From assembly GCF_030409315.1 (NCBI RefSeq), contig NZ_JAUFPS010000038.1, forward strand, positions 18,545-82,544: a stretch of 64,000 nucleotides of DNA, written 5' to 3'. The DNA comes from Mucilaginibacter flavus (lineage in GTDB: Bacteria > Bacteroidota > Bacteroidia > Sphingobacteriales > Sphingobacteriaceae). The notes beneath the pieces are model-generated. The model made no database searches, was not told the DNA's origin, and was given only the letters and a program-made list of their open reading frames with translations. Shown one piece after another: positions 26,354 to 34,800 of this stretch (its first letter is position 1; each line of letters begins with the position of its first letter). The translations under genes and the position numbers were made by a program.

Positions 26354-27193
26354 CTACTTCCCTCTTCCTAACCAAAGCAAGGCGTTAATAAACAATTGAT
26401 TCTGGATATCGCTACCAAAGGTGGATGATAAGGTACGATTGGTACCACCGTCATAATCCATATCATTATGCCCCATATTGAAGTAAACCATCCGGTATTT
26501 TTTGTTTGTCCATACTACAGGGTAGTATCCGCTATGCCAGATCTCATGCTGTTTGGGACCATTACCCAACGGAAAACTGCTTGAATCAACTGCCAACAAA
26601 ATATCGATATCCGGATTTTTGCGTAAGTCATGCTCCCAGCGATACCACTCATTAGGTTGGGTTTTGAAGGTTGTGGACAATCCTTTAGTAATGGGGTGTT
26701 TGGCATCTTCTACATGTAATATAGCCGATGTTGGATGCCAGGTATTGCTTACGTATTGCCCGGAACCCAGAAACTCGTTATGATACCAATCCCAGTTTTG
26801 AGGATAATCTGAAGGGGTGAGCGCGAAGGCAGAGAAATGGAAACCTATCCACGCGCCACCATTTTTCATATATTGCTCAAAAGCCGCGCGTTGGGCTGGA
26901 TCATCGGGGCGGGTATCTAAAAATAACACTACCTGGTATTTAGCCAAAAATGCTGGGTTCATATTGCTCCAGTTACTGGTGGAGTCATAAGTAAAATTGT
27001 ATTTTTTGCCCATCTCGGGGAAGCGTTTATTAGCCTCGTGCATAAAGCTGATGTGCGCTTTATCGTTTCGGCCAGTATAAAAAGCTATTACTTTAAATGG
27101 TTTGCCGCCCTGGGCTTTAGCGGTATAAAAGCAAAAACAGGTAATAAAAAACGCAACCGCGATAACAGCAATTCTAAAAATCCGGATGTTCAT
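26354..27193 (-). CDS. ThuA domain protein (exported)
   Basis: A 279-residue protein with a signal peptide (about residues 1-27). The mature part has the trehalose-utilisation ThuA fold: AFYTGRNDKAHISFMHEA, then a FLDTRPDD region, GGAWIGFHFSAFALTP, and near the end MVYFNMGHND. ThuA proteins resemble class I glutamine amidotransferase folds and act in sugar metabolism of soil bacteria, but the exact reaction is uncertain. It lies near the rhamnose cluster and could be part of polysaccharide use. Confidence 0.85.
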   Translation of the reverse strand: MNIRIFRIAVIAVAFFITCFCFYTAKAQGGKPFKVIAFYTGRNDKAHISFMHEANKRFPEMGKKYNFTYDSTSNWSNMNPAFLAKYQVVLFLDTRPDDPAQRAAFEQYMKNGGAWIGFHFSAFALTPSDYPQNWDWYHNEFLGSGQYVSNTWHPTSAILHVEDAKHPITKGLSTTFKTQPNEWYRWEHDLRKNPDIDILLAVDSSSFPLGNGPKQHEIWHSGYYPVVWTNKKYRMVYFNMGHNDMDYDGGTNRTLSSTFGSDIQNQLFINALLWLGRGK

Positions 27194-27289
27194 AATTTAA
27201 TCGGTTTATGATTATGCTCTAAAACTAAATCATTTTTCACAGAAGCAAACAGATGATCTGGTGTTGAGTGGTAATGTAGGGGCAGGAAA

Positions 27290-27322
27290 AGATTCAAGAG
27301 ATTAGAGTCAAGAATTAAGACA
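27290..27322. repeat. GAATTAAGA word array
   Basis: AAGATTCAAGAGATTAGAGTC and similar words, in the same orientation as the array at 25258. No inverted partner was found nearby. Confidence 0.5.
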
Positions 27323-27402
27323 AATAAAAACGAGTGTATCAACGTAAGTTAAAATCGGTGAAATCACCCTTAATCATTCTAATCCCCCCCAAAAACAAAA
27401 AA

Positions 27403-27429
27403 CAGCCGTTACATTACTGTAAACGGCTG
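27403..27429. terminator. terminator-like hairpin
   Basis: CAGCCGTT and AACGGCTG form a stem; the 5' flank is A-rich and the 3' flank is not. It lies in a 480-bp gene-free region (27194-27676), where a second hairpin (27576-27604) lies nearer the small gene on the minus strand. Confidence 0.55.
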
Positions 27430-27575
27430 CTACTAAGTTATTGTCCCTGATTACATAACCTATTGGTCAAATGTACAGCGGTAAAATAGTTTGAACGGCA
27501 GTGATACTACCCAAAAGGCATGCGGTATTTACTGCTTTTAATTTGCGGTTTTTACGCAACCTACCGGCAATAAAA

Positions 27576-27604
27576 ATGCCTGACTTTCAAAAAAGACCAG
27601 GCAT
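27576..27604 (-). terminator. terminator hairpin for 27677 gene
   Basis: ATGCCTG and CAGGCAT pair; on the minus strand the hairpin is followed by a short T run. It lies about 70 bases after the stop of the small membrane protein gene. Confidence 0.55.
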
Positions 27605-27676
27605 AGGGGTATTAAATATAGGTATATAGGTTGGGGGAAAAACGTAGTGTATTGAGAGACTTCTTAAAAAGTATTA

Positions 27677-27904
27677 TTATTCTAAACTGAGTTTCACATT
27701 GTTACTATCATCTTTTTGCTGCCTTTGTCCGTACCAAATACCTGCTGTACAAATGAGTATACTAAGCATTAAAAAAAGTTCGATGTAGATGTGAGTAAAC
27801 GGAATTTGCCTGTACGGAGCTACCAGCAATGACGAAAGATCTGGCAACAACAATCCAAATAGCGGGAAAGCGGCAAAAATTCTAAAAATCAGTAATTCTT
27901 CCAT
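27677..27904 (-). CDS. small two-helix membrane protein (family member B)
   Basis: A 75-residue membrane protein: MEELLIFRIFAAFPLFGLLL begins the first helix and a second helix ends ICTAGIWYGQRQ. It is a clear relative of the proteins at 10841 and 30329 (same start, a P-x3-I-P-F loop, ICT). Function unknown. Three copies in 20 kb indicate a family expanded in this organism. Confidence 0.75.
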   Translation of the reverse strand: MEELLIFRIFAAFPLFGLLLPDLSSLLVAPYRQIPFTHIYIELFLMLSILICTAGIWYGQRQQKDDSNNVKLSLE

Positions 27905-28046
27905 TCTTAATTATTTGCTTCTGCAATTTAAAACTTTTAGGAATAAAATCCAAAATTTTTATCCAAAAAGAAAAAAAGCATTTCAATAAAGTTAAAACAT
28001 ACATAAATCGATGAAGAGAGAACAATTAATAATTCGTAATAGTTAA

Positions 28047-28262
28047 CTACAAATCCAAATATTCTTCGATACTCTGCCCTATCTGTTGCACAGGAATAAG
28101 ATGGTTGCCAAAGCGGTGCTCAATCACTTCCCAGTAGCCGGGATTAATTTTCACTATAGTGTGAAATGAAGAATGGTTAAAAACATTATAAGTGGCGTTG
28201 CCTTCCGCGGCTTTTACCACTTTGTAGTTTTTTTGTTCAACTTTTAATTCAAATGTTTCCAT
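28047..28262 (-). CDS. conserved hypothetical protein
   Basis: A 71-residue soluble protein, METFELKVEQKNYKVVKAAE at the start, with alternating strands (beta-rich). No motif is recognised. It is probably a single gene. Confidence 0.6.
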   Translation of the reverse strand: METFELKVEQKNYKVVKAAEGNATYNVFNHSSFHTIVKINPGYWEVIEHRFGNHLIPVQQIGQSIEEYLDL

Positions 28263-28364
28263 TGGGATAGTTGTACAAAATTATTGCGTATCCGCGGCAT
28301 ACACAAGCCCAAAACGCCCCGTATTTTAACCCGTAGTAAATACCGTGTTTTAACGGGTTGCCTA

Positions 28365-28646
28365 TTAAAAAGCCATGGCCCTTATTAGTTCTACACTGTT
28401 TTGCAGCACGCCCGGATCATTATCAATAATTTGCTCCAGTTCGATATCTGATGATACATGAACAATGATAAAATTACTTGCCTTATTCCAAAAACTTCCG
28501 CTTAGAAGTACTTTCCCGGCATTTTTCAGTTTTTCATAATAATTAACACGCTCGGCTACGCAGGCATCGCCATCGTTAACCTTTTTCTCCTCAAAAACCA
28601 ACATTACGTTGTGTGGTTTTTTATATGCAGATTCTGGTATGATCAT
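28365..28646 (-). CDS. YciI-like protein
   Basis: A 93-residue protein with the dimeric ferredoxin-like layout of YciI proteins: a first strand (NVMLVFEEKKV), a helix (AERVNYYEKLKNAGKVLLSG) and a final ELIRAMAF strand. Follows the VOC gene after 18 bases on the same strand. It probably forms an operon with it and may bind or turn over small toxic molecules. The histidine/aspartate catalytic pair of YciI is not obvious. Confidence 0.7.
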   Translation of the reverse strand: MIIPESAYKKPHNVMLVFEEKKVNDGDACVAERVNYYEKLKNAGKVLLSGSFWNKASNFIIVHVSSDIELEQIIDNDPGVLQNSVELIRAMAF

Positions 28647-28664
28647 ATCTTCGTTTTTTTTGAT

Positions 28665-29030
28665 TTAATTATAAGTGGTTACTTCGGTGAGGATATCACC
28701 GGGGGCATTAAAGTAAAAGCCATAACCGCCCCTGATACTGGCTGGCGGCTGGCTTGCTAAGCCCGCGGCCGAAAGTCTGTCATAAATTTCGGTTACCTCC
28801 GCCCGGCTATCCATAAAAAAACCGATGTGGAAAGCATCCGGAAAAACAATATTACCCTTGCGGTTAAAACTTGGAGCCATTAACACAAGCGTGAAACCAT
28901 CAGTGCCTTCTAAAACCGAGATAAGGTTATCGCCTTTATTTTCAATGCATTTGAAATTAAAATACGTTTCAAAAAAGCGGCTGCTTGCTACCACATCGCT
29001 TACTGGTAAGTTTATATGGTTTAATTTCAT
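28665..29030 (-). CDS. VOC superfamily (glyoxalase-like) protein
   Basis: A 121-residue metal-binding fold protein of the vicinal oxygen chelate group: MKLNHINLPVSDVVASSRFF is the first beta-alpha module, and FHIGFFMDSRAEVTEIYDRL the second. Metal ligands are probably the histidine in LNHINLP, an H/E in the second half and E in the last strand (ILTEVTTYN). The exact substrate is unknown; such proteins detoxify or give resistance. A TetR operator-like site lies 13 bases upstream. Confidence 0.85.
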   Translation of the reverse strand: MKLNHINLPVSDVVASSRFFETYFNFKCIENKGDNLISVLEGTDGFTLVLMAPSFNRKGNIVFPDAFHIGFFMDSRAEVTEIYDRLSAAGLASQPPASIRGGYGFYFNAPGDILTEVTTYN

Positions 29031-29042
29031 TTTGGTATTATA

Positions 29043-29060
29043 TAAATGAGTGCTCGTTTA
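29043..29060. promoter_or_regulatory. TetR-type operator (site 1)
   Basis: TAAATGAGTGCTCGTTTA is an 18-bp near-palindrome. It matches site 2 (29680-29697) at 14 of 18 positions. It lies between the tetR stop and the VOC gene start, so a repressor here would control the VOC/YciI genes. Confidence 0.75.
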
Positions 29061-29078
29061 TTTATGGTTTAAATTTTT

Positions 29079-29669
29079 TTAGGGCTTTAAGGCTTTTAAA
29101 ACCAATTGTAAAGTTTGCGCCATGATATTATCATCAAGTGTAAAATTGCTGTTCACATAATTAGGGCCCTGGTGATGAAACTTTATGAGCTGATACAGCG
29201 GCGCAAAAGCTACAGACCAATACACTTCAAACGGTAAAGGCAATAGTTGTTTTTTGTTAACCGCGTTCTGTACAAAAGGCCCCAACATTGATCCAAAATT
29301 TTTAGTAAGCATTTTACTTACTTGCTGGTAATATAAGGTATAGCGCATAATTTCAATAAACTCCATCTCCAGGGGGAATTTTATAAAATAGTTCATACGG
29401 TTGCGCCATTGAATTTTAAGTCCCTCAGCAAAATCCATATCAGGTGTAAAATCGGTAAAACTATACTCCATCATATGGCTGGCTACCTCCATCCCCAATT
29501 GAACAATTAAATCGTCCTTATCCTTATAATATATGTATATGGTGGCCGGCGATACCCCGGCGGCTTTGGCCAGTTTATTAACCCCAAACCCATCAAGGCC
29601 TTGCTCTACTATCATTTCAATAGCCTTGCGGCGTATCAGCAGCTCTTTATTTTCGTCGCGTGGTCGCAT
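29079..29669 (-). CDS. TetR/AcrR family repressor
   Basis: A 196-residue regulator. The helix-turn-helix is FGVNKLAKAAGVSPATIYIYY (about residues 27-47, trimmed here), the TetR signature; the C-terminal part is a helical ligand pocket (about residues 60-196). The frame extends upstream to 29747, but the ATG at 29669 gives the normal TetR start MRPRDENKELLIRRKAIE. It reads towards the VOC and YciI genes, and two similar operators (before its own gene and before the VOC gene) suggest it controls both itself and them. The inducer is unknown. Confidence 0.9.
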   Translation of the reverse strand: MRPRDENKELLIRRKAIEMIVEQGLDGFGVNKLAKAAGVSPATIYIYYKDKDDLIVQLGMEVASHMMEYSFTDFTPDMDFAEGLKIQWRNRMNYFIKFPLEMEFIEIMRYTLYYQQVSKMLTKNFGSMLGPFVQNAVNKKQLLPLPFEVYWSVAFAPLYQLIKFHHQGPNYVNSNFTLDDNIMAQTLQLVLKALKP

Positions 29670-29679
29670 AGTACAAATA

Positions 29680-29697
29680 TAAGCGAGCGCTCGTTCA
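29680..29697. promoter_or_regulatory. TetR-type operator (site 2)
   Basis: TAAGCGAGCGCTCGTTCA, with the perfect core CGAGCGCTCG. It starts 11 bases upstream of the tetR start codon and matches site 1 at 14 of 18 positions. The site implies autoregulation. Confidence 0.8.
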
Positions 29698-29764
29698 TTT
29701 AAAAAATTATTTTCAATTTCATAACAGTCTACACCTTTCCCAGCCAAAAAACGTATTTTACAGC

Positions 29765-30097
29765 ATGAATATCCTACGCTCTTTAGCTGTTTTTATACTT
29801 GCCGGTTTGTGCGAGATTGGTGGCGGCTACCTCATTTGGTTATGGCTTAAAAGCGATAAACCTTTGTGGTTTGGCATTGTTGGCGCGGTTATCCTGGCTC
29901 TTTATGGTGTTGTAGCTACCTGGCAATCTGCAGGTTTTGGCCGTGTTTACGCGGCTTACGGCGGCATTTTCATATTGATGGCTTTAATATGGGCCTGGCG
30001 TGTTGATGGCTTCAAGCCCGATAAGTATGATGTTATTGGTGCTTTAGTAGCGCTTGCCGGAGCCTGCATTATCATATTTACTCCGCGCGGCAAATAA
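29765..30097 (+). CDS. YnfA/UPF0060 family membrane protein
   Basis: A 110-residue protein with four hydrophobic helices. The family signature AGLCEIGGGYLIWLWL (about residues 13-28) and RVYAAYGGIFILMALIW (about 63-79) are clear. These SMR-like small proteins are inner-membrane proteins of uncertain function, sometimes linked to efflux. Divergent from the TetR gene. Confidence 0.92.
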   Translation: MNILRSLAVFILAGLCEIGGGYLIWLWLKSDKPLWFGIVGAVILALYGVVATWQSAGFGRVYAAYGGIFILMALIWAWRVDGFKPDKYDVIGALVALAGACIIIFTPRGK

Positions 30098-30328
30098 AAC
30101 TCCTCCCTTTTTCCTTTGGCGCCCCGCCCTAAATAGCACTTCTTTGTAAAACAGTAGCCACAAACCAAAAACAACCTTTGGGAGTAGCTATTATTAATAA
30201 AATAAAAAAGTAAACTAAAGCACAAACAATTAGTACGATGGTTTGTATTATAGTTAATATTTTACTTTTACTTAAATCACAAGAAAATAATCACTACCTT
30301 AGCATTATCATACTAAATGTTAATAATT

Positions 30329-30559
30329 ATGGAGAAATTAATAATATTGAGGATGTTTTTTTACTTCCCCCTGTTCGGATTACTACTGCCAGATGCCGGC
30401 GTTTTAATAGCAAAAGCGCCCGGTAGCATTCCTTTAATTCATATCGGTATTGAAATTGGCCTTATTTTTTGCATACTTATTTGCACGGCCTGCATTGCGC
30501 TTATGAAAAGGCGTATCTCAATTGCCAATGATAAAACAAATGAGCCATTATATACGTAA
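30329..30559 (+). CDS. small two-helix membrane protein (family member C)
   Basis: A 76-residue protein: MEKLIILRMFFYFPLFGLLLP is the first helix, and a second helix ends ICTACIALMKRR. The ATG at 30317 is also open, but this start gives the family N-terminus MEKL. It is the third copy of the family (10841, 27677). Confidence 0.75.
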   Translation: MEKLIILRMFFYFPLFGLLLPDAGVLIAKAPGSIPLIHIGIEIGLIFCILICTACIALMKRRISIANDKTNEPLYT

Positions 30560-30623
30560 AAACGCGGTACCAATCATCACCGTTAAACTGATGTTTGGTA
30601 CGCATGTAAAATAGCGCGCGTAT

Positions 30624-30651
30624 TTGGGGTTTTTATGCCCCAATTTTTTTT
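30624..30651 (+). terminator. intrinsic terminator
   Basis: TTGGGG pairs with CCCCAA around TTTTTATG, followed by eight T residues. It lies 65 bases past the small membrane protein gene. Confidence 0.85.
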
Positions 30652-30769
30652 GCGCGGTTTATTTGAGCAGGCGTTTTAACTTAAATTTAATACTTTACCT
30701 TGTGGTATGGCCTTTGCTGTATGCATTGTTGGTTTTTGTGTTAATATTTAATCAACCGCTATTTCCTAA

Positions 30770-33004
30770 ATGAAAAAAATCTTATTCCTGTTCCTGTTAC
30801 CAGTTTCTGCATTTGCCCAAACAGCCGGCACTTATATTCAAAATGGCAATGCAAGGGCTAACGAAAAAGATTATAAAGGGGCTATTCAAAATTTCAACCG
30901 GGCAATTGAACTTAACGATAAAAGCAGCGACGCGTATTTTTATCGCGCGAATGCAAATGGTAACCTTAAAGATTATAAAGCAGCAATTGAAGATTATGGC
31001 AAAACTATTGCCCTAAAACCCGATTTTACAACTGCTTACTACTATAAAGCTAACGCCGAAAGTAGTGTGCAAAATTACCAGGCAGCTATTGATGATTTTA
31101 ACAGGGCAATTGCCTTGGGGCCAAAAACCGGCGAAATGTTTCTGTATCGCGGTACCGCAAAATCAAACCTTAATGATAACACCGGCGCCATTGCCGATTT
31201 TACGATCGCCCTGCAATACGCCCCCAACAATGCCGAAATTTATGAATACCGGGGCCTGGCTAAAAATAACAAAGGGAATTATGCCGCGGCCGTTGATGAC
31301 TACAACATAGCGATTAAGCTGAATCCGAAAAAAGATGCCCTTTACCAATACCGCGCCGGATCAAAAGCCAGCATGGGCGACCACCAGGGCGCTATACTTG
31401 ATTATACCACCACCCTAAGCATAAACCCTCAAAATGCCGAGGCTTATTTTTATCGTGGTAACAATAAAGCCGATCAGCAGGATTACAAGGGTGCTATTGA
31501 GGATTATAAAAAAGCGGCCGCAATAAATCCCGAACTTAAAAACCTGTTTCTTTACCTGGCCAACGCCGAAAGTAATATGGGCGATAGTAAAGGCGCGCTT
31601 GACTATTTTAACAATGCCATTAACCAGCACCCAAAGACTGGGGAGCTATACATTTACAGGGGTATTGTAGAAAGCAACATGAAAGACTATGAAAGTGCCA
31701 TGGCCGATTTTAACAAAGGCATATCCCTTGGTAACCGCACTTCAGAAGCCTATCAAAGTCGCGCTTATGCAAAGTTATCTACCAAAGACGCGCAAGGTGC
31801 CAAATTAGATGCCGATACAGCCATATCGCTTGATCCCCGGAGCCTGAATGCCTACATCAGCCGCAGTAAGGCCAAACTGGCCATGAAAGATACCAGCGGT
31901 GTAATGGCCGACCTGACCCTCGCTATATCCATCAACAGCAAAAGTGATGAGGCTTACCTGGTACGTGGCGATACACACCGTGATTTAGGTAATATGACGG
32001 CCGCGATTGCCGATTATACCAAAGCTATACAGGTAAATCCTAACTATACTTATGCTTATTTAAACCGCGCCATTGAAAAAAATAAGATGAATGACAAGGC
32101 CGGCGCGGTAAAGGATTTTGAAAAATTAATATCGATAGCTCCCAAACGCGAAGATGCATATACCCGCCTTGGCAAAATTGACAATTTTTATAAATACACG
32201 CCAAATGGTGTAGCGCTGTTTACAGCGGCTATAGCGCTAAATCCCGCTAATTCTAATTTCTACCTTTACCGGGGAGAAGCAAAAGCTGCGGCAGGTGATA
32301 TTAAAGGTGCCATAACAGATTATGATGCCGGCCTGTTAAAAAACCCAAAGAACACCGCTATACTTTTACAGCAAGGCATTATGGAAACCAGCATTGGCGA
32401 TTATCCAGGCGCGCTTGAAGATTACAACAAGGCAATTCAAATAGATTCAACATCAGATGCGTCGGCGCTTTCCTTCCAAAATCGCGGGTACCTGCAATAC
32501 AAACAAGGTAATTACAAGGCAGCCATGAAAGATTTGGATAAAGCTGTTTCTATCTTTTCAAACGACGAAACATTTTTATTCAGGGGCGATGTTAAAATGG
32601 CCTTAAAAGATTACGCGGGTGCTACAGATGACTATCATAATGCTGTTTACCTTAATCCAACGTTTGCAAAAGCATTAGCGCATAGCGGCATAGCCAAAAG
32701 CTACCTTAACGATGCGCAAGGTGTTAATGATGATTTTGCAGCTGCCCTTAAAGCCGACCCCGCCAGCGCCGATACTTACATTGATCGCGCTGCCGCCAAA
32801 GTGAACTTAAAAGATGCCGCCGGTGCTGTAGCCGATTGCAACCAGGCTATAAAACTAAATCCTAAAAACTCAAGGGCTTATTTACAGCGCGGTCTTGCCA
32901 AATTCGCGCTTAACGACAAAGCCGGGGCTTGCACAGATATAAAAACTGCGGTAGATAATGGCTCAAAAGAAGCCCCCGCTATTTTAGCAAAATATTGTAA
33001 GTGA
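30770..33004 (+). CDS. large TPR-repeat protein (exported)
   Basis: A 744-residue protein with a signal peptide (MKKILFLFLLPVSAFAQ). The rest is about twenty tandem tetratricopeptide repeats of about 34 residues, each with the pattern ...YxNRAxxKxxLGDYxGAIxDYxxAIxLNP (for example DYKGAIQNFNRAIELNDKSS). TPR solenoids bind other proteins; in Bacteroidota such exported TPR proteins often serve in gliding, secretion or outer-membrane complexes. The partner is unknown. The C-terminus has a final repeat ending in EAPAILAKYCK. A terminator follows at 33118. Confidence 0.9.
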   Translation: MKKILFLFLLPVSAFAQTAGTYIQNGNARANEKDYKGAIQNFNRAIELNDKSSDAYFYRANANGNLKDYKAAIEDYGKTIALKPDFTTAYYYKANAESSVQNYQAAIDDFNRAIALGPKTGEMFLYRGTAKSNLNDNTGAIADFTIALQYAPNNAEIYEYRGLAKNNKGNYAAAVDDYNIAIKLNPKKDALYQYRAGSKASMGDHQGAILDYTTTLSINPQNAEAYFYRGNNKADQQDYKGAIEDYKKAAAINPELKNLFLYLANAESNMGDSKGALDYFNNAINQHPKTGELYIYRGIVESNMKDYESAMADFNKGISLGNRTSEAYQSRAYAKLSTKDAQGAKLDADTAISLDPRSLNAYISRSKAKLAMKDTSGVMADLTLAISINSKSDEAYLVRGDTHRDLGNMTAAIADYTKAIQVNPNYTYAYLNRAIEKNKMNDKAGAVKDFEKLISIAPKREDAYTRLGKIDNFYKYTPNGVALFTAAIALNPANSNFYLYRGEAKAAAGDIKGAITDYDAGLLKNPKNTAILLQQGIMETSIGDYPGALEDYNKAIQIDSTSDASALSFQNRGYLQYKQGNYKAAMKDLDKAVSIFSNDETFLFRGDVKMALKDYAGATDDYHNAVYLNPTFAKALAHSGIAKSYLNDAQGVNDDFAAALKADPASADTYIDRAAAKVNLKDAAGAVADCNQAIKLNPKNSRAYLQRGLAKFALNDKAGACTDIKTAVDNGSKEAPAILAKYCK

Positions 33005-33290
33005 TTTTGGGACTGGCGGACTTTTGGGACTGGCGGACTTTTGGGACTTTAGGACTGGAGGATTGTTAGATTTTTGGAATATAGGATTTAATAGCTGAAA
33101 CAAAATAATCTAATAATAAATGAAAGCGGTTGGGCTTAATAGCCCAACCGCTTTCATTTATATGTTTTTCTACGGTTTTATGATCTAAAAGTCCAAAAGT
33201 CCAAGAGTCCAAAAAGTCCTATAATCTAAAAGTCCAAAAAGTCCTATAATCTAAAAGTCCCAAAGTCCGCCAGTCCAAAAAAGTCCTAAC
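33004..33290. repeat. inverted word arrays around a terminator (GGACTTTTGG / CCAAAAGTCC)
   Basis: The array at 33004-33060 repeats GGGACTGGCGGACTTTTG; the array at 33187-33290 repeats the complement AAAAGTCC/CAAAGTCCGCC. Between them is the terminator hairpin. Both arrays read as degenerate direct repeats; together they form a large inverted pair. The last bases overlap the stop end of the minus-strand gene at 33286. Confidence 0.75.
33118..33159. terminator. bidirectional terminator
   Basis: AAATGAAAGCGGTTGGGCT pairs perfectly with AGCCCAACCGCTTTCATTT around TAAT. It lies between the TPR gene and the convergent HTH gene. Confidence 0.9.
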
Positions 33291-33651
33291 CTGCTTTCCT
33301 ATCGCCGGTTTCGCCTAAATGCTCTTTTAGCTCCTTTAGTTCCATTTCGTAGGCGCGCATGCGGGCTTGCAAAATATCTACTTCGGTACGCATCATTTGT
33401 ATTTCGGTAATCAGTTTGGCCGATTCGGGTTTGTTGATCTGCTTTTCGCCTGTGCCCAGGATCAGCCACTCTGGCGAGTATTTAAGCTGAAAACAAAGCT
33501 TGCGGATAAGATAATAACTGATATCCTGCTTTTTGTTGATCACTTTACTTATAAAACCCTGATCAACCCCAATAGCACCCGCCAAACCAAGCTGGCCGCC
33601 ATGCTCCTTCACAATTACTTTTAACCGTTTTATTATCGCTTCGTCAGACAT
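33286..33651 (-). CDS. XRE-like helix-turn-helix regulator with coiled coil
   Basis: A 121-residue protein. The N-terminal part (about residues 1-65) reads as a lambda-repressor-like HTH: LGLAGAIGVDQGFISKVINK is the DNA-recognition part. The C-terminal part (about 80-115) is a coiled coil (IQMMRTEVDILQARMRAYEME) that likely dimerises. It resembles phage or mobile-element repressors. The word array at 33187-33290 lies at its 3' end. The target operator is unknown. Confidence 0.7.
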   Translation of the reverse strand: MSDEAIIKRLKVIVKEHGGQLGLAGAIGVDQGFISKVINKKQDISYYLIRKLCFQLKYSPEWLILGTGEKQINKPESAKLITEIQMMRTEVDILQARMRAYEMELKELKEHLGETGDRKAG

Positions 33652-33682
33652 ATTGCGCTACAATAATAAACAAATTGTTCAT

Positions 33683-33851
33683 TCTTTTATTGGTTCACTG
33701 GTTCATTAGTTTATTAGTATCTGCGTATTGGTCGCACGGATTTGCTTATCATCATATGGATATACTATAAACCTGTCCAAATTAAATCCACCCAAAAAGG
33801 CTAATGAAGCATCCACCAGAACAGACTAATGAACAAGTGAACTAATGAACC
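33683..33851. repeat. inverted word arrays with a shared core (copy 1)
   Basis: Words TTCACTGGTTCATTAG (33690-33715) and the complement CTAATGAACAAGTGAAC (33825-33843) flank a core of about 50 bases (33728-33776). The core resembles, in reverse complement, the core at 42984-43028. The same word type is at 36180-36213. Confidence 0.7.
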
Positions 33852-34174
33852 AAAGAGCGCTTAAGATGCTCTTCGGCCATGCTTAAAAGCTGGTTGAGGT
33901 GCCTGTTATAAGTATCCATATTGATTTTGCCCGATTTGTAATCGGTGGTGGATTTTTGAAGCTGGGCTTCAATTTCAGGTAAAGATCCTGCCTTTTTAAT
34001 AGCATTATTTAACTTCTCCAGCTTATTGTTCATGCTTTGCATCATCAGCAGGGGCTCAACATCGTTGGTTTGCGCCAACGTTTTTTTTACTTTACGACGC
34101 TGTTGAGTGTCAAAATAAATTAAAAGTATCACTACAATAGAACCAAGAATAGCAAAAAAATAAAAAGAGTCCAT
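33842..34174 (-). CDS. small membrane-anchored protein (family with 38611)
   Basis: A 110-residue protein. One N-terminal membrane helix (FYFFAILGSIVVILLIYF), then a cytoplasmic helical domain ending in DYKSGKINMDTYNRHLNQLL. The protein at 38611-38928 has the same plan (N-terminal helix, then Y-x2-G-x-I-x6-L-x2-L). Function unknown. Confidence 0.65.
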   Translation of the reverse strand: MDSFYFFAILGSIVVILLIYFDTQQRRKVKKTLAQTNDVEPLLMMQSMNNKLEKLNNAIKKAGSLPEIEAQLQKSTTDYKSGKINMDTYNRHLNQLLSMAEEHLKRSLVH

Positions 34175-34401
34175 ATAGCTAATAATAGGGGGTTATGATA
34201 CAGACTATTACGGATTGTTTAAATTATAGGTTGCACAAGTTTTAAACATACCGGTGGCTTACACCCCTAATCAGCTTATGCATCAACGGTATCACAATAT
34301 AATTTACATGCAATACTTTTAAATTGAAGCTAAAAAGCGGTACTTTGTATGGAGTTAAAATGGTGCAAAACAAAACACCCGTTTAAAATGCTTATAGAAT
34401 T

Positions 34402-34740
34402 ATGAAACCAGGAGATAAGGTAATTTGCATTAACGATAAGATTGATCCCGAAAAGAGTGAAGAGATCAGGCGCGATTTTGAGATTTGGATAACCAGGGAT
34501 AAGGAATACACCATTCGCGAAATATTGGATAACAATGGCATAGTTACCGGTGTTTTATTGGAAGAAGTACATAACTTCCCCAAGTTTTTTAAGCTGATAA
34601 ACCGTTTCCAGGAACCCGCCTTCGCTCAATGGCGTTTCCGTAAACTCAACTATGCCAGTACACCCGCAGAAGCTGTAAGCGAAGTTGAAGAACTCATAGA
34701 GCAGTTGGAGCAGGAACAGCAACAGGTAAAAGTTAAATAG
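34402..34740 (+). CDS. conserved hypothetical protein
   Basis: A 112-residue cytoplasmic protein. It begins MKPGDKVICINDKIDPEKSE, then EYTIREILDNNGIVTGVLLEE, then EPAFAQWRFRKL. The strand pattern resembles an SH3-like fold that appears in phage-related proteins of Bacteroidota. The C-terminus is a short coiled coil (VEELIEQLEQEQQQ). Function unknown. Confidence 0.65.
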   Translation: MKPGDKVICINDKIDPEKSEEIRRDFEIWITRDKEYTIREILDNNGIVTGVLLEEVHNFPKFFKLINRFQEPAFAQWRFRKLNYASTPAEAVSEVEELIEQLEQEQQQVKVK

Positions 34741-34800
34741 CGTTAAACACTTGCATAAATAGTTTGGGTAGCAGATATTTATATAAAACCTGCTACCCAA

